The notes beneath the pieces are model-generated. The model searched no databases, was not told the DNA's origin, and worked only from the letters and a program-made list of their open reading frames with translations. Below, in pieces: positions 12,646 to 23,042 of a stretch of DNA of 64,000 nt. Position 1 is the first letter of the stretch. Every line of letters begins with the position of its first letter. The translations under genes and the position numbers were made by a program. This stretch comes from Adineta vaga (lineage: Eukaryota; Rotifera), in NCBI GenBank assembly GCA_021613535.1, contig CP075495.1, positions 62,001 through 126,000 on the forward strand. Reading direction: 5' to 3'.

Positions 12646-13509
12646 TCACTCGAGTGGCAAATTTTTTTTCCAACTTCCCCAAAACAAATGTTTGATACGT
12701 GCTTCCCGATCTTTTTCGCCCTTAGAGCCCATGAAGAACATATTTGGCTGAAACGCTGTGATAGGTAGTATATAAACATCACCGATGAGTCGACCGCGTT
12801 GCAGTTTGCTCAAGGTAGGCCACTCGACGTGATATGTTTCATTTAAAAAATCAAAGACTGTATCTGTCCATATGCCCGGTCCTGTCCAATCGATGATAGT
12901 TGGCATGCTCATTCTAAGCTTCTTCATCTCTTGTGATACACTTGCAATCTTTTCGATAATTCGATTTAGTATTGGATGACGTGGCACGCTAGCAAATGTC
13001 CACTGACACAGTTGAATTGGCCGAGCAAGTACTTTTTTCCAAGGCTTGATTTCTCCTTCAATACCTGCGATGAAGCCAACATTTTTCTTATGGTCTGTCC
13101 AGGTGTCAATACTTCGCAAGCAAATTGTATCGGAATCAGAATAGACACCACCGAGTACATAAACTGCAATGTATCGAAATAAGTCTGATTTGAGAACTGT
13201 CCGTGGTAAGGATTCATAGACGCGAACAATGTGTGGTGGCATATGCTTTCGAACAAAATGCAGAGCTTTGGAGTCATTGAAGAACAGATAAGTATGATTC
13301 GGATTGAGTCGCAGAAAGGATAACTTCGACTCCTTTACTGTATCAATTATCGAGTTTTGCTGAATGATATTGCGTGGAATTTGAATGATGGTTGCAGCTA
13401 TTGCTCGCCTTGACATGTGTGTTAATATAAACAGTATTAAGATGCTAATACACATTGCAATCAAGAGCGACTGACAAACGAAATACCGCGATAAGGGCTT
13501 TCGCATCAT
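12646..13509 (-). CDS. OCH1-like GT32 glycosyltransferase, type II membrane
   Basis: 287 aa, single exon, no lesions. A short cytosolic N-terminus precedes a hydrophobic signal-anchor at about residues 12-30, so a Golgi type II topology is expected. IPRNIIQ (44-50) is the usual entry motif. RTVLKSDLFRY (103-113) leads to GGVYSDSDT (120-128), whose D125-x-D127 is the metal/nucleotide-sugar DXD motif of the Gly_transf_sug family. WTGPGIWTD (208-216) and WGSW near the C-terminus are typical of OCH1-like mannosyltransferases. The family is named from motifs; the donor and acceptor sugars cannot be read from sequence. The best-known members are fungal, so transfer into the animal is possible. Confidence 0.82.
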   Translation of the reverse strand: MMRKPLSRYFVCQSLLIAMCISILILFILTHMSRRAIAATIIQIPRNIIQQNSIIDTVKESKLSFLRLNPNHTYLFFNDSKALHFVRKHMPPHIVRVYESLPRTVLKSDLFRYIAVYVLGGVYSDSDTICLRSIDTWTDHKKNVGFIAGIEGEIKPWKKVLARPIQLCQWTFASVPRHPILNRIIEKIASVSQEMKKLRMSMPTIIDWTGPGIWTDTVFDFLNETYHVEWPTLSKLQRGRLIGDVYILPITAFQPNMFFMGSKGEKDREARIKHLFWGSWKKNLPLE

Positions 13510-13639
13510 TGTGTTTAGTCGCTTCTATCTAAAGGAAATGATGCTTTAACGAATCAACACCAAAATGAAGAATCCGTTAAGCTTCTGCAACTGCTTGATA
13601 TATATTCTCAGAAATCGACACAGGGCTCTAATCAAGTTT

Positions 13640-13810
13640 TGAAGGATGGGTGTGGGTGTGGGTGTAGGTGTGAGTGGCTTGATGTTGGGTGTGGGTGTTA
13701 ATGTAGATTTGTCGTTATTCCATTCCATAGAGCTCCACACCCATACCCACATACTCTCTGGCCATACCTACTCACTCCCATACAATCATACACACGCCCA
13801 CACATCCAGA
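13640..13810. repeat. Interstitial telomere-like repeats
   Basis: 13647-13700 reads as GGGTGT/GTGTGG words in near tandem. 13730-13810 contains the opposite-strand vocabulary CCACACCCA, CCCACA, CCCATAC. Bdelloid telomeres are reported as TGTGGG repeats, so these look like degraded telomere tracts facing each other. Similar patches lie at 49120-49210 and 57230-57255. Confidence 0.5.
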
Positions 13811-14237
13811 CCCACCTAGTTTCATATGTCTTACACAGCTTCTACTTTTTGACGTGATTAGCAACAAAAAAAATGAATTTCTTTCATGTAACACGTTTTC
13901 GCATGAATCTAGCTTACAAGAAAACATTTCCAGGTGCCCATTCGCTTTTGAGTCGGAACTTAGCGCTTCTTGCATACCATGATGAGGTATGCTTATTATA
14001 AAAAAATTTTCTGCTCCTAGCTGGTCTCCGAGGAGATCAAACGTTTTTACGATTACGGTCGTAAGAATTATTCTATGAGGAAAAGTCACTATTTCAATCA
14101 ATATAAATTGAAACGAGTGCAAATTTTACAAATGTACAATCATACTTACGTGTTAGATAACGTGAAATTCAAATCCAAATGAACTTAACAAGGCGAAGTA
14201 TTACACATATTAACGTGATTTTTAATGTCATTAGTTA
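13811..14237. other. Intergenic, nothing recognised
   Basis: Open frames on the minus strand here lack domain features and codon regularity. I see no supported gene or repeat. Confidence 0.35.
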
Positions 14238-15648
14238 TAAGGTGCAGGAAATGCAAAATTACAGTGGATTGTTTTCCTTGTTTGTTTATATATGGGTTCA
14301 TAGAGAATGAAACGCTGATCACGAATATATATAAATTGTTTCGATCTGATCGCTGTTTGACTGAGAAAAACGCTAAATACCTTCAATGACTAAAAATGTC
14401 ATATATCTTGCTTCCTTTACAGAAACTGTTCAACTATGAGAACAATTATCACGTTAAATATTTTTAAATATCATATTCTGAATCAGCATGAAAAACTGAA
14501 TCAGAGAATGCTATTTGATCAGATTCAAAACCAAAACAATTTTAAAAATTCTGTGTAACATTCAGACCCTCATATGCGAAAAAAGTACATATCCGTGACA
14601 AATCGTATAAGTCTATCTAGTTCTTTCTTTTAAGAGATAGAATCAACTGTCATATCTCATTCGAACCATCAGAACGTGGGCTACAAAAGTACTTATTTAG
14701 TTTATTTTAAATTTTGTTTTATTGTTGACAAAATTGAATTTTTTCTTCTGTTGAATACTAATATTAGCCAAATCCATGAAAAATGAGTTTGTTTTAAACA
14801 GTTTTTATAACTATAATTCATTTAACAGCGAAATGAATTTCATATTCGGAATCACCATAAAACACTACATTGAATAATATAGATTTCATTAGTTTTTATT
14901 TCCTATGAAAAATCGACCCTGGGAGACCACAGGCAAATTTTTACAAAAAAAAACGTGAGGGGGCCACGGATGAACTTTGGGTCAGAAACAGTTTTTACTA
15001 AAAGGTGTGTTATTCAATGTAGTGTTTTATGGTGATTCCGAATATGAAATTCATTTTGCTGTTAAATGAATTATAGTTATAAAAACTGCTTAAAACAAAC
15101 TCATTTTTCATGGATTTGGCTAATATTAGTATTCAACAGAAGAAAAAATTCAATTTTGTCAACAATAAAACAAAATTTAAAAAAACTAAATAAGTACTTT
15201 TGTAGCCCACGTTCTGGCGGTTCGAATGAGATATGACAGTTGATTCTATCTCTTAAAAGAAAGAACTAGATAGACTTATACGATTTGTCACGGATATGTA
15301 CTTTTTTCGCATATGAGGGTATGAATGTTACACAGAATTTTTAAAATTGTTTTGGTTTTGAATCTGATCAAATAGCATTCTCTGATTCAGTTTTTCATGC
15401 TGATTCAGAATATGATATTTAAAAATATTTAACGTGATAATTGTTCTCATAGTTGAACAGTTTCTGTAAAGGAAGCAAGATATATGACATTTTTAGTCAT
15501 TGAAGGTATTTAGCGTTTTTCTCAGTCAAACAGCGATCAGATCGAAACAATTTATATATATTCGTGATCAGCGTTTCATTCTCTATGAACCCATATATAA
15601 ACAAACAAGGAAAACAATCCACTGTAATTTTGCATTTCCTGCACCTTA
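14238..15648. mobile_element. Foldback element copy 2, complete, TAAGGTGCAGG ends
   Basis: 1411 bp with two inverted arms of about 640 bp, near-identical, around a roughly 130-bp centre (about 14880-15010). Left end TAAGGTGCAGGAAATGC, right end its complement. It is almost identical to copy 1, including the arm sequence where the hAT inserted there. No coding capacity. The ends begin with TA, compatible with a TA target duplication and a Tc1/mariner-like mobilising enzyme. Confidence 0.85.
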
Positions 15649-15807
15649 TCACTTCTTAAAATAGAAAGACAAAGAAAGGAAACTGTTAGAATGGTGAGCA
15701 TAAATATTATACGACTAATTCGGATGCTTTATAATTGTAGCTTATCACCGTAAGTTAGTTCCCTTTTTCTTGTATCTTCATGTCTGTAATGAAATTTGTA
15801 TTATAAA

Positions 15808-15846
15808 CAAGTAACGTTCGTCCGTTCGACTCACTTGACCCTCGAC
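15808..15846 (-). other. Helitron-type 3' terminus, minus strand, degraded
   Basis: Read on the minus strand it is GTCGAGGGTCAAG..., then CGAACGTTACTTG, aligning to the termini at 786-825 and 41974-42014. The second stem arm is changed (ACGGAC instead of CTCGAC), so the hairpin is weakened. It may be an older Helitron end or an alternative 3' end downstream of the one at 19290. Confidence 0.5.
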
Positions 15847-15905
15847 TGAATAGGGATAAAACTTTTTGTTGTTGATGCTAAATTGATAGGATCGACCTAA
15901 AAATG

Positions 15906-15938
15906 TATATCTGAATCGCGAGTCGCGATTCAGATATA
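15906..15938. repeat. 33-bp palindrome
   Basis: 16-bp perfect arms (15906-15921, 15923-15938) around one G. The core word is CTGAATCGCGA. No adjoining element explains it. Confidence 0.8.
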
Positions 15939-16139
15939 AATTTCTTCTCATAAATCCTAAAAGTGGAAAAAAAGCGCCTAGTGTTTTTGAAATATAATTC
16001 TAAGGTAAATCTCATTTGCAACTAATATCTGTAACCAAACTAATATCACCTGCAGGTAATGCGATTAAAAGATCGGTAACTCTCTAACGACGAAATATAA
16101 TCAAAAGTAGCGCTCGGTGAGGACGCTCGCTTAATGACA

Positions 16140-16360
16140 ACTAATCTTAAGCTACTGATCATCGGATGCCCAGGTCGAACAATCTTTGTCGTAGGATTCC
16201 GGTGCGGAATTCATCGGATTTCGTCGGAATCCTGCGGCAAAGATTCCGGCACAACTCGACAGTATCCGGTTGAAATTATCCGCATCCGAACAGCATTGTC
16301 ACATATCCCGCAGATCGGGGATGCACCCTTATCTCCTGCGGGATATGTGACACCACTCAT
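16140..16360. repeat. Cryptic CGGATT/TCCGG repeat with 16-bp inverted repeat
   Basis: Irregular reiteration of CGGAAT, TCCGG and ATCCG words. GTCACATATCCCGCAG (16298-16313) is perfectly inverted at 16336-16351. The open frame across it is composition-driven, and I do not call it a gene. The same vocabulary occurs at 31530-31760 and 35060-35470. Confidence 0.55.
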
Positions 16361-16363
16361 ACT

Positions 16364-16962
16364 TTAACCCTTTTATGCTGTCCTCTTTTTTTCACATAAA
16401 TGGTGATGTGCAGGTCCAACTGGACCCATACATAGATAAAAATAGAAATACTTGAATTTCACGTCTTTTTCGTACTAAATATCGATGATTTGCGATACTT
16501 ATCATGACTATATGCACCTGATTCAGAAGGGAAACATTGTGGATCAAATTTCGATTCTGTATTCTTAAAAACACTTTTTACCAATTCATCGGCACTTTCC
16601 AAAACAAGAGTTTCTTGGATTCTTTCCAGGTTTGATTTATAGACATTTCTATCTAAAAATAAAAAGTCATAGTGACCAATGGGTCGTCTGATGCTTATGA
16701 ATACTGGCGACGATTAATTTCGGCGTCCACAAATTAGTAATTACTCATGTAACACAAAAATTGCCATAAATCCATGCGGAACTACCCGTTATTCTTGTGT
16801 CCATAGGCTCTATTTATAGAATCTTATAAGGCTGCGATATGTTGTTACTAGACTAACGATTAGAAAAAGGACCACCCGTAAACGTATAAGCGTTCATCTA
16901 GAAAAGATCGGAAAACATTACTGTGGGTTCTTAAGGAACCACAAAAAGCGTAGAAAGGTTAA
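16364..16962. mobile_element. piggyBac-type MITE, TTAA flanks
   Basis: Starts TTAACCCTTTTATGC and ends GCGTAGAAAGGTTAA; the inverted ends match 13 of 15 bases. A subterminal hairpin GGTCC-AACT-GGACC lies near 16411-16425, like the GGGGTCC/GGACCCC hairpin at the right end of the piggyBac at 37643. It is 0.6 kb with no coding sequence. Confidence 0.6.
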
Positions 16963-18542
16963 GGAGAGGCATAACATATTCTATCATCACTTTGTGCTTT
17001 CTCATTACTCGCCTGTTCCTTCTCCTACGAAACCTTTTTTTAAGTTGAGGACACCAGAAAAAGGTATCGCGCGGAAATACGAAACTTTTAGGGTTTTTGT
17101 ATTAAACTCCACGAGAACATTAGGGTTTCATGCAAAACTGTAAAGGTTTCGTACGAGAAAGTTCTCCCCCCCCCCCGACACACGGGCCGATCCTTTAATG
17201 GTTTCGTAAAATTTAAATTGCGTTTTTCAAACTTTGAAAATGTTTTGGAGACTTTTTCGTAACGGCGAAATCTTTTTTGTGGGTTTAGTGGAGCAACACT
17301 TTCTTCAGAGTGTATATTTTTTCAAAGAGGATGGACCCATCTCGTAGTCCGTCGTCGGCGTCCCTTCGGTCCGTCACTCTCGACTACACTGTGTTACACA
17401 TTACATCCAACGATCCAAACCACGTTTACTGTCTTCCTAGGTCAACCAATCCGACGTTGGATTCGATCAGAGCTGATGATCCGACAAAATCCTATAGGAT
17501 TCCTAATGACGGAATTTGTTATGATCTATGCTATACGTAACATCATATATATCTTCTTTTTCGTTCTTTCCTTTTTTCCTCCTTTCTTTTCTATTTTCGT
17601 TGCGCGTACACGTATATATACAGTTGTTTGTTTAACTGTTTTATTGACTATATTTTCTACTGTGAAGCTTGACAGAGTCATTTTCATGGTTGGAACAGAG
17701 TTTTCTTGAATCTCATTTTTGGACCTATCCCTGAGGGGTACCAGGGCAAAGTTTTTGATGAAAAATGTAACTCATCTGATGGTTTCCAAAACTATACAGA
17801 TCGATTCAGTTTTTTATGCTGATTTCAAATATATCATTCTTTCTTATCAAAAACGGGCTAGTCTTGTAAAAACCACGTGAAACTAAACGAAAAACTGTTA
17901 TTTTTGCCAGTCCCGACCATTATAGCCGAATTAAACCGTATGGGCCAACCCTGGAATCATATGAATTGTATACCAGATTGTAGCCCTTGATTTGCTCTAT
18001 CGAATGGTGCACAAGAGAAATCTGCTCGCTGAAAAAAAGTATCCAAAAGACTTGAATTATGATTGAATGACATGGTGCTTTATATAAAAGAGACACCATG
18101 ATGACCAGACAAGTTCGTAAAAAATTGATAGGTTTATACAAAAAGATGCAGAATTACAGGCTCTTCTTAATGAAAATATATATTCTCAAATATCAAACTA
18201 TCATGAATACGATAAAAAGCAATTGTAGGTCCTAGGAGCCCTATGCAATGGCTCATTATATTTTTATCTAAAGTTGTGATTCAATCTGCGTAATTCTACT
18301 TGAATTTGCTCTTATAAAGCTTATTTCACTTTCCTAAAACAGATTGACGATGAATTTTCGACAAACTCTCTGGGTCCATTTTCCATTGTTTATCCGCCCC
18401 CGTCCTTTGTCGTAATTGATTTTTTCATTGAAGTGTGAAGTAGTGATTGCCTCCAGGTCGAAAAAAACAATTTTCCTCAAACTGTATCGAGTAGGGATGT
18501 ATCAAATCTAATTTCAGGCAAATCCAAATCTTGGATTTTAGT
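16963..18542. other. Intergenic, no supported gene
   Basis: Contains an 11-base C run (17166-17176). Open frames at 17310-17709 and 17920-18141 show no domains, and I reject them. No repeat family recognised. Confidence 0.35.
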
Positions 18543-18646
18543 GGATTTGAAAAGATTTGAATTTGGCCGGATTTGAAAAGATTTGAATTTGGCCGGATTT
18601 GAAAAGATTTGAATTTGGCCGGATTTGAAAAGATTTGAATTTGGCC
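18543..18646. repeat. 26-bp tandem repeat, four copies
   Basis: Unit of 26 bp beginning GGATTTGAAAAG and ending TTTGGCC, four exact copies. Related irregular GATTTG words continue on both sides (18510-18720). Confidence 0.9.
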
Positions 18647-19289
18647 GGATTTGACTAGAGTTGGATTAGGATTCGACTTGGATTTTATTTAGATTTGACC
18701 AGAATTTGATTGAATTTGCTATAAATGGCTCAGAAAAAAACTGAGTTCGATTGCAATTGACTACACTGTAAATTTTTTATCTAAAAGTAGAAAATAAATA
18801 GTGATTGTGAATAAAATTCGAAAATCTACTACGATTTAGAAAACGTGGGATATCTTAGGGTCCGATTCGAGTATTTCTTGAGCCGATACGCCTAAGAAGT
18901 GGACCAGGTCGAACTAAAGGTGGACTAAGATAGAACTCGACGAGCTCTATCAATTCCCCATCTTATTAATCAATTTTGAATGTACCATCAATGAGAAAAA
19001 TGGTAATCACCTATTTTTAGACCATTCTTGTAAATAAAAGATCATCCATTGGTTCATTTCTTCCAATCAATGAATATGCGAGAATAAAATATGTCGTGTT
19101 ATTCAATAGATAATAATGTAGGAAGAAATAAATAAAAATTCTATTGATTTACTTTTTCAGTGAATGTAAGAAAATCATTTTTTTTCTTTTGTTTGCAAAC
19201 AATTGAAATTCATTGGTTAATTCAGTTCAATTTAACCAATAAATATTAAAAGCAGCAAAGATGTCGTATTTTTACAGTTTTATTTAAAA
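18647..19289. other. AT-rich spacer, nothing recognised
   Basis: Apart from decayed GATTTG words at the start, I see no gene or repeat. It lies between the two minus-strand Helitron-type 3' termini. Confidence 0.35.
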
Positions 19290-19331
19290 CAAGTAACGCT
19301 CATCCTTTGAATTCGCTGACCCTTTTCTGAA
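19290..19331 (-). other. Putative Helitron B 3' terminus, degraded
   Basis: On the minus strand: ATCTTTCAG..., GGGTCAGCGA..., GAGCGTTACTTG at 19290, then T. It shares ATCTTTCAG and the GAGCGTTA-CTTG end with Helitron C (41968-42014). The stem has lost most pairing. It is the nearest such signature downstream of the minus-strand helicase, 3.75 kb away instead of the roughly 0.4 kb seen in A and C. Confidence 0.5.
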
Positions 19332-20798
19332 AGATCTACACTTAATGATGAAATTTCGAAGAATTATTTCTGAGAAGTTTCTTGAAACTGTTAATTAATT
19401 TAAATTCTAAATAGTTGCCTTACTCTAATACCTTGAAAAGATATAATATATGTATTGGGAGAACTACATCACACATAACGTTTCATTTTTTGACTGATTG
19501 AGACTCGGTTCATCATATTTATCAATGTGTCAGGATCGCCATCTATATCAGATGGACGATCCTTCGCTTTCATTCTCTTTTATCTTTTCAGCCGCCATTG
19601 AACGGCAACTTCTTTGTTTTTTTCTCTCTCATGTTTTCTTCTCGTGTTGTTGTTGTTGTTCTTTTTGTATATGAAATAAATGTGATCGAGAAGATCGAGA
19701 ACTAAAAGTCAATCTTTTTTGTCATTGTTAGAACCGGATCCTAACACAAGGGTAATGTTTATTTACGCTTTTTGTACAATTCATTCATAGTGTAATGTGA
19801 AATCGCCATGCATTAGTAACATAACTAGTACAACAAACATTCGATAAAATAAGAAAATTCTATTCATATTTCATGCTCATTGACATTAAATCTTATTCTG
19901 TTCAACCTTTCAAAATTTATCAGTTAAAATCATGTATAATTTTTTCTTCGATACTATTTCAGCATAGCTTAATCACATTGCACGTTGAAGAATACACTTA
20001 TTTTATTCATTGTTGTATACGTGATCGAAACATGAAAATTTATTCGGAAACCTTCTAGATTCTTACTTTGAGATAGAATGATTAGAAAAAAGGAGTTGTA
20101 ATTTATCCGATTGAGAAACAGAAGTTATGCAAGTTTATATGTAAGCAAGCAGACGATGAAATTATTTGAAAACGTATAGGAAAGTGAAAAAGGACTCTGT
20201 ATAGATTTCCTTACAAAATGTACAAAAGCATTATGACTAGTTTCAGAGTTATTTATTCCTGAGTACAATACAAAACTTTCTTCAAACAAGTTTTTATACC
20301 CAAAATTCAATTATACTTTCAGTTTATATTTTATTCGCGTTTTTTCAATATATGTGAATATGTTCAAGAATGAAATTGTTTAAATATGACACATGTACAT
20401 ATATAAAAAAGAAGATTTTGAGTAATTTGCATGAATAGAGAAAGATTTACAGAACACATCCGTCAAACAATCAAATAAAGACACATAAGAGATGAGAAAT
20501 GATTGTCACAGTAGCATAAATTATTTCCAATATATACATATATTCGTTCAATCAAGAGCTATGCATAAATATCAATAAATTTCTTCGAAAATCTAGTATG
20601 AAATGTATTCTCGCATTTGAATACGAAAAAGATATACAAATGTACATTGTAACAGTTTCAATTTCTGTAGTTGAGAATTGATAATTAATATTTTGACTAC
20701 AAGTTAAAGATCGGAAAGCAAATAAATTTTTGTGTTCTGCTTCTCAAAACTTAATTACTTATATAATAGTTCGATTGAATATGAAAAAATTCTGTAGT
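19332..20798. other. Non-coding between Helitron-type terminus and env-like ORF
   Basis: AT-rich. Short frames at 19873-20058 and 20125-20310 have no features. No LTR, polypurine tract or primer-binding site was recognised that would tie the env-like ORF to an LTR retroelement. Confidence 0.4.
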
Positions 20799-22529
20799 TT
20801 AAAGTTTTGCTAAAGTAATTGTCTTTGTTTTGCATCGATAAACACAATATAACAAAACACCAGCCAGTCCAAAAAAGATCCAATTGAAAGAGGACATGAT
20901 ACCAAAAGATGAAATCTGAATGAAATATGACATCAAAGATGACAGAAAGGATTGCTCGTGAGTAGAAAGAGGAGTCTCATACGTAGCAAGGGCATTTACT
21001 CGATTAACGAAATCCATTAAAGTACGTCTGTCTTGTTCTACTATATTGTGTTTAAACAAAGTCATATTTTCGGTCATATACTTATGAACGTTCAAAACAG
21101 ATATATTATTGGTAAGTGCACCGCTGTTATACAAAATAACCAGTGTAGATATGTTTGAAGGTAGAGGCTGACCTGTTAAGGTGAAGCCAGGACACTCAAT
21201 TGTGTAACCATCAGTTACATTCACTAGAGAAACACGCGGAAGTATTATTTCTTCACTAGTATTCCAAGTTATATTATTGGCATTTTGATATTCAGTTCTT
21301 GGTATTCTCATACAATGTATGGATTGCGATGACGAAGTAATCCATACGTTTCCTCTTGGCTGCCGAAGAAAATATTTTTCAGCAGGGATTGACGTAGTTT
21401 GACACATAGATACAGGAAGCTTTCTCAAAATTTGATCGAGACAAGTGTCTCTGGGGACCTGATGAAAAGGTGGAGTATCGCGGCATGATGTCATAAACCG
21501 AAAATCACATCCAGATTCGTGCGGATTTTGCCATTCAAAGGTGAAATTATTTACAGGATTAATTGCCCAGTATGTAGGGACTTCAGCTAGCTGATATGCT
21601 TCATTTCCTTGAACGAGAGGAGTTTTCACTATTTTGTAAACATTGAAAGGTGTTTGTTTCCGTTTTGGAACGGCGAAAAAGCTTGTAATCACAAGACGAC
21701 CGATTTCTTCCTGGTTAGCGGGTGAATATAACGAACTAGGAACGAATTCTATCTGCTGACGAACAATGAGTTTAGTGATGATTTGAATAACTGGAATGAA
21801 ACCAGGATAAGAATTAAATGTCAGATTTCCTTCTCTAATAACGTAATATACCACTTTGTGTATATCATCTGGTGACAAGAAAGATAAGGTGAGTTCATCA
21901 CGAGAAATTTGACTTATTGCTGAGTAGAGGAAGGATTTTTTAAACTCAATTTTTAGGTTTTCAACATCAGTTTTGAGATAATTTATGGCATTAGAGTGGG
22001 AGTTGATGACAGGTATTAAATCATTCGGAGCTTTCTGTGTCACTTGAAGCTGATCTGTGAGTTCGATGTGTTTTTCCGTAAGCTTCACTAGTTGTCCTTG
22101 GTGTATATCAACCATTTTAGAGAATTTTGTTAGAGATCCTTGCACTAATGTTATTTGTTCTTGTAGATGTGCAGTTTGCATAGAATTGTATATAGACATG
22201 CCAAGACTAGCGTCCCCAGCAAACAGATTGATCACAGAGATAACTGTGCTAGCGTATCGTTTATTTCTTTTTATTGTTATATTACAAGATGGAATGATTT
22301 CGACAGCTGATAAAGGTAGAAAGTGGCATGTAGTTGTAGTCATCGGGAAAACCACCGACTTATGAATAATTGCTTCAGCTGGTGTATAGACACCAGTATA
22401 ATCAAGAAAAAGACCTGTTTCAGGATGTGCAATTATTGTATCTCTCGAAATAGTACCATTCGAGTACGCGTTAAGGTGCAAAGTATATACAATAAGAATA
22501 CATAAGACGACCATGATATGATTCTGCAT
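20799..22529 (-). CDS. Envelope/fusion glycoprotein-like ORF, intact
   Basis: 576 aa, uninterrupted. Residues 1-21 form a signal peptide. A basic furin-like cluster at 87-91 (KRNKR) would split a short N-terminal subunit from the rest. It is followed by a hydrophobic stretch (93-110) and a heptad-type helix (about 112-165). The middle has paired Cys and several N-x-S/T sites. A second helical zone precedes a C-terminal membrane anchor (about 547-564) and a 12-residue basic tail. This layout, and the spacing in the central region, resembles the baculovirus F / errantivirus Env family that retroelements have captured. A TATA-like TCTATATAATC lies at 22542-22552. No gag, pol or LTR adjoins it. 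Role in the animal unknown. Confidence 0.7.
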   Translation of the reverse strand: MQNHIMVVLCILIVYTLHLNAYSNGTISRDTIIAHPETGLFLDYTGVYTPAEAIIHKSVVFPMTTTTCHFLPLSAVEIIPSCNITIKRNKRYASTVISVINLFAGDASLGMSIYNSMQTAHLQEQITLVQGSLTKFSKMVDIHQGQLVKLTEKHIELTDQLQVTQKAPNDLIPVINSHSNAINYLKTDVENLKIEFKKSFLYSAISQISRDELTLSFLSPDDIHKVVYYVIREGNLTFNSYPGFIPVIQIITKLIVRQQIEFVPSSLYSPANQEEIGRLVITSFFAVPKRKQTPFNVYKIVKTPLVQGNEAYQLAEVPTYWAINPVNNFTFEWQNPHESGCDFRFMTSCRDTPPFHQVPRDTCLDQILRKLPVSMCQTTSIPAEKYFLRQPRGNVWITSSSQSIHCMRIPRTEYQNANNITWNTSEEIILPRVSLVNVTDGYTIECPGFTLTGQPLPSNISTLVILYNSGALTNNISVLNVHKYMTENMTLFKHNIVEQDRRTLMDFVNRVNALATYETPLSTHEQSFLSSLMSYFIQISSFGIMSSFNWIFFGLAGVLLYCVYRCKTKTITLAKL

Positions 22530-23042
22530 GTCTAATGCTATGATTATATAGACTCGTGATATTTCTTGTTAACTTGATATAATTTGCAGTATGTATATGA
22601 GAAAGTTAAGATAGCTTTGTAGATTATCTACAACGAATGAGAATAATAAAGAAAATTTATATACAAATAGAATAATTAAATGTTGATCCGTAAGAATCTG
22701 CTTTTCTTTATATGTATTAATCAAAAACCAAAGATAATTGACACAAGAAGCTATGGTTAGTTTGTTTTGTTTTCTTATTTTTTTATGAAACTAATACGAA
22801 AGATCAGAAAGAAAATCAGATATCAACAGAAATTATATTACAACGAAACAATCAATACGAACATTTAAAGATCATAATAAAAAACATCTTCAAAATGAAT
22901 ACATCAGATTTTTAGGCTAGGTATCAAGCAATTCTCAACTTCCAAAACAAAAAACTGAACGATATAATAATCTTTTTGGAACAAAAATTTGCGATGGTTT
23001 CCTCATAGGAATATATAATAATCTTCAATTACAATATTTACA
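22530..23042. other. Spacer between env-like ORF and helicase end
   Basis: AT-rich, no gene. No Helitron 3' signature was found here, although this is where one would be expected about 0.4 kb after the helicase stop. Confidence 0.45.

Noticed and set aside
22057-22505. Plus-strand frames within the env-like gene
   Set aside because: Antisense shadows of the intact 576-codon minus-strand frame.
20799-23042. Env-like ORF as part of an LTR retrotransposon
   Set aside because: No LTRs, gag, protease, RT or integrase recognised within reach; kept only as an alternative.
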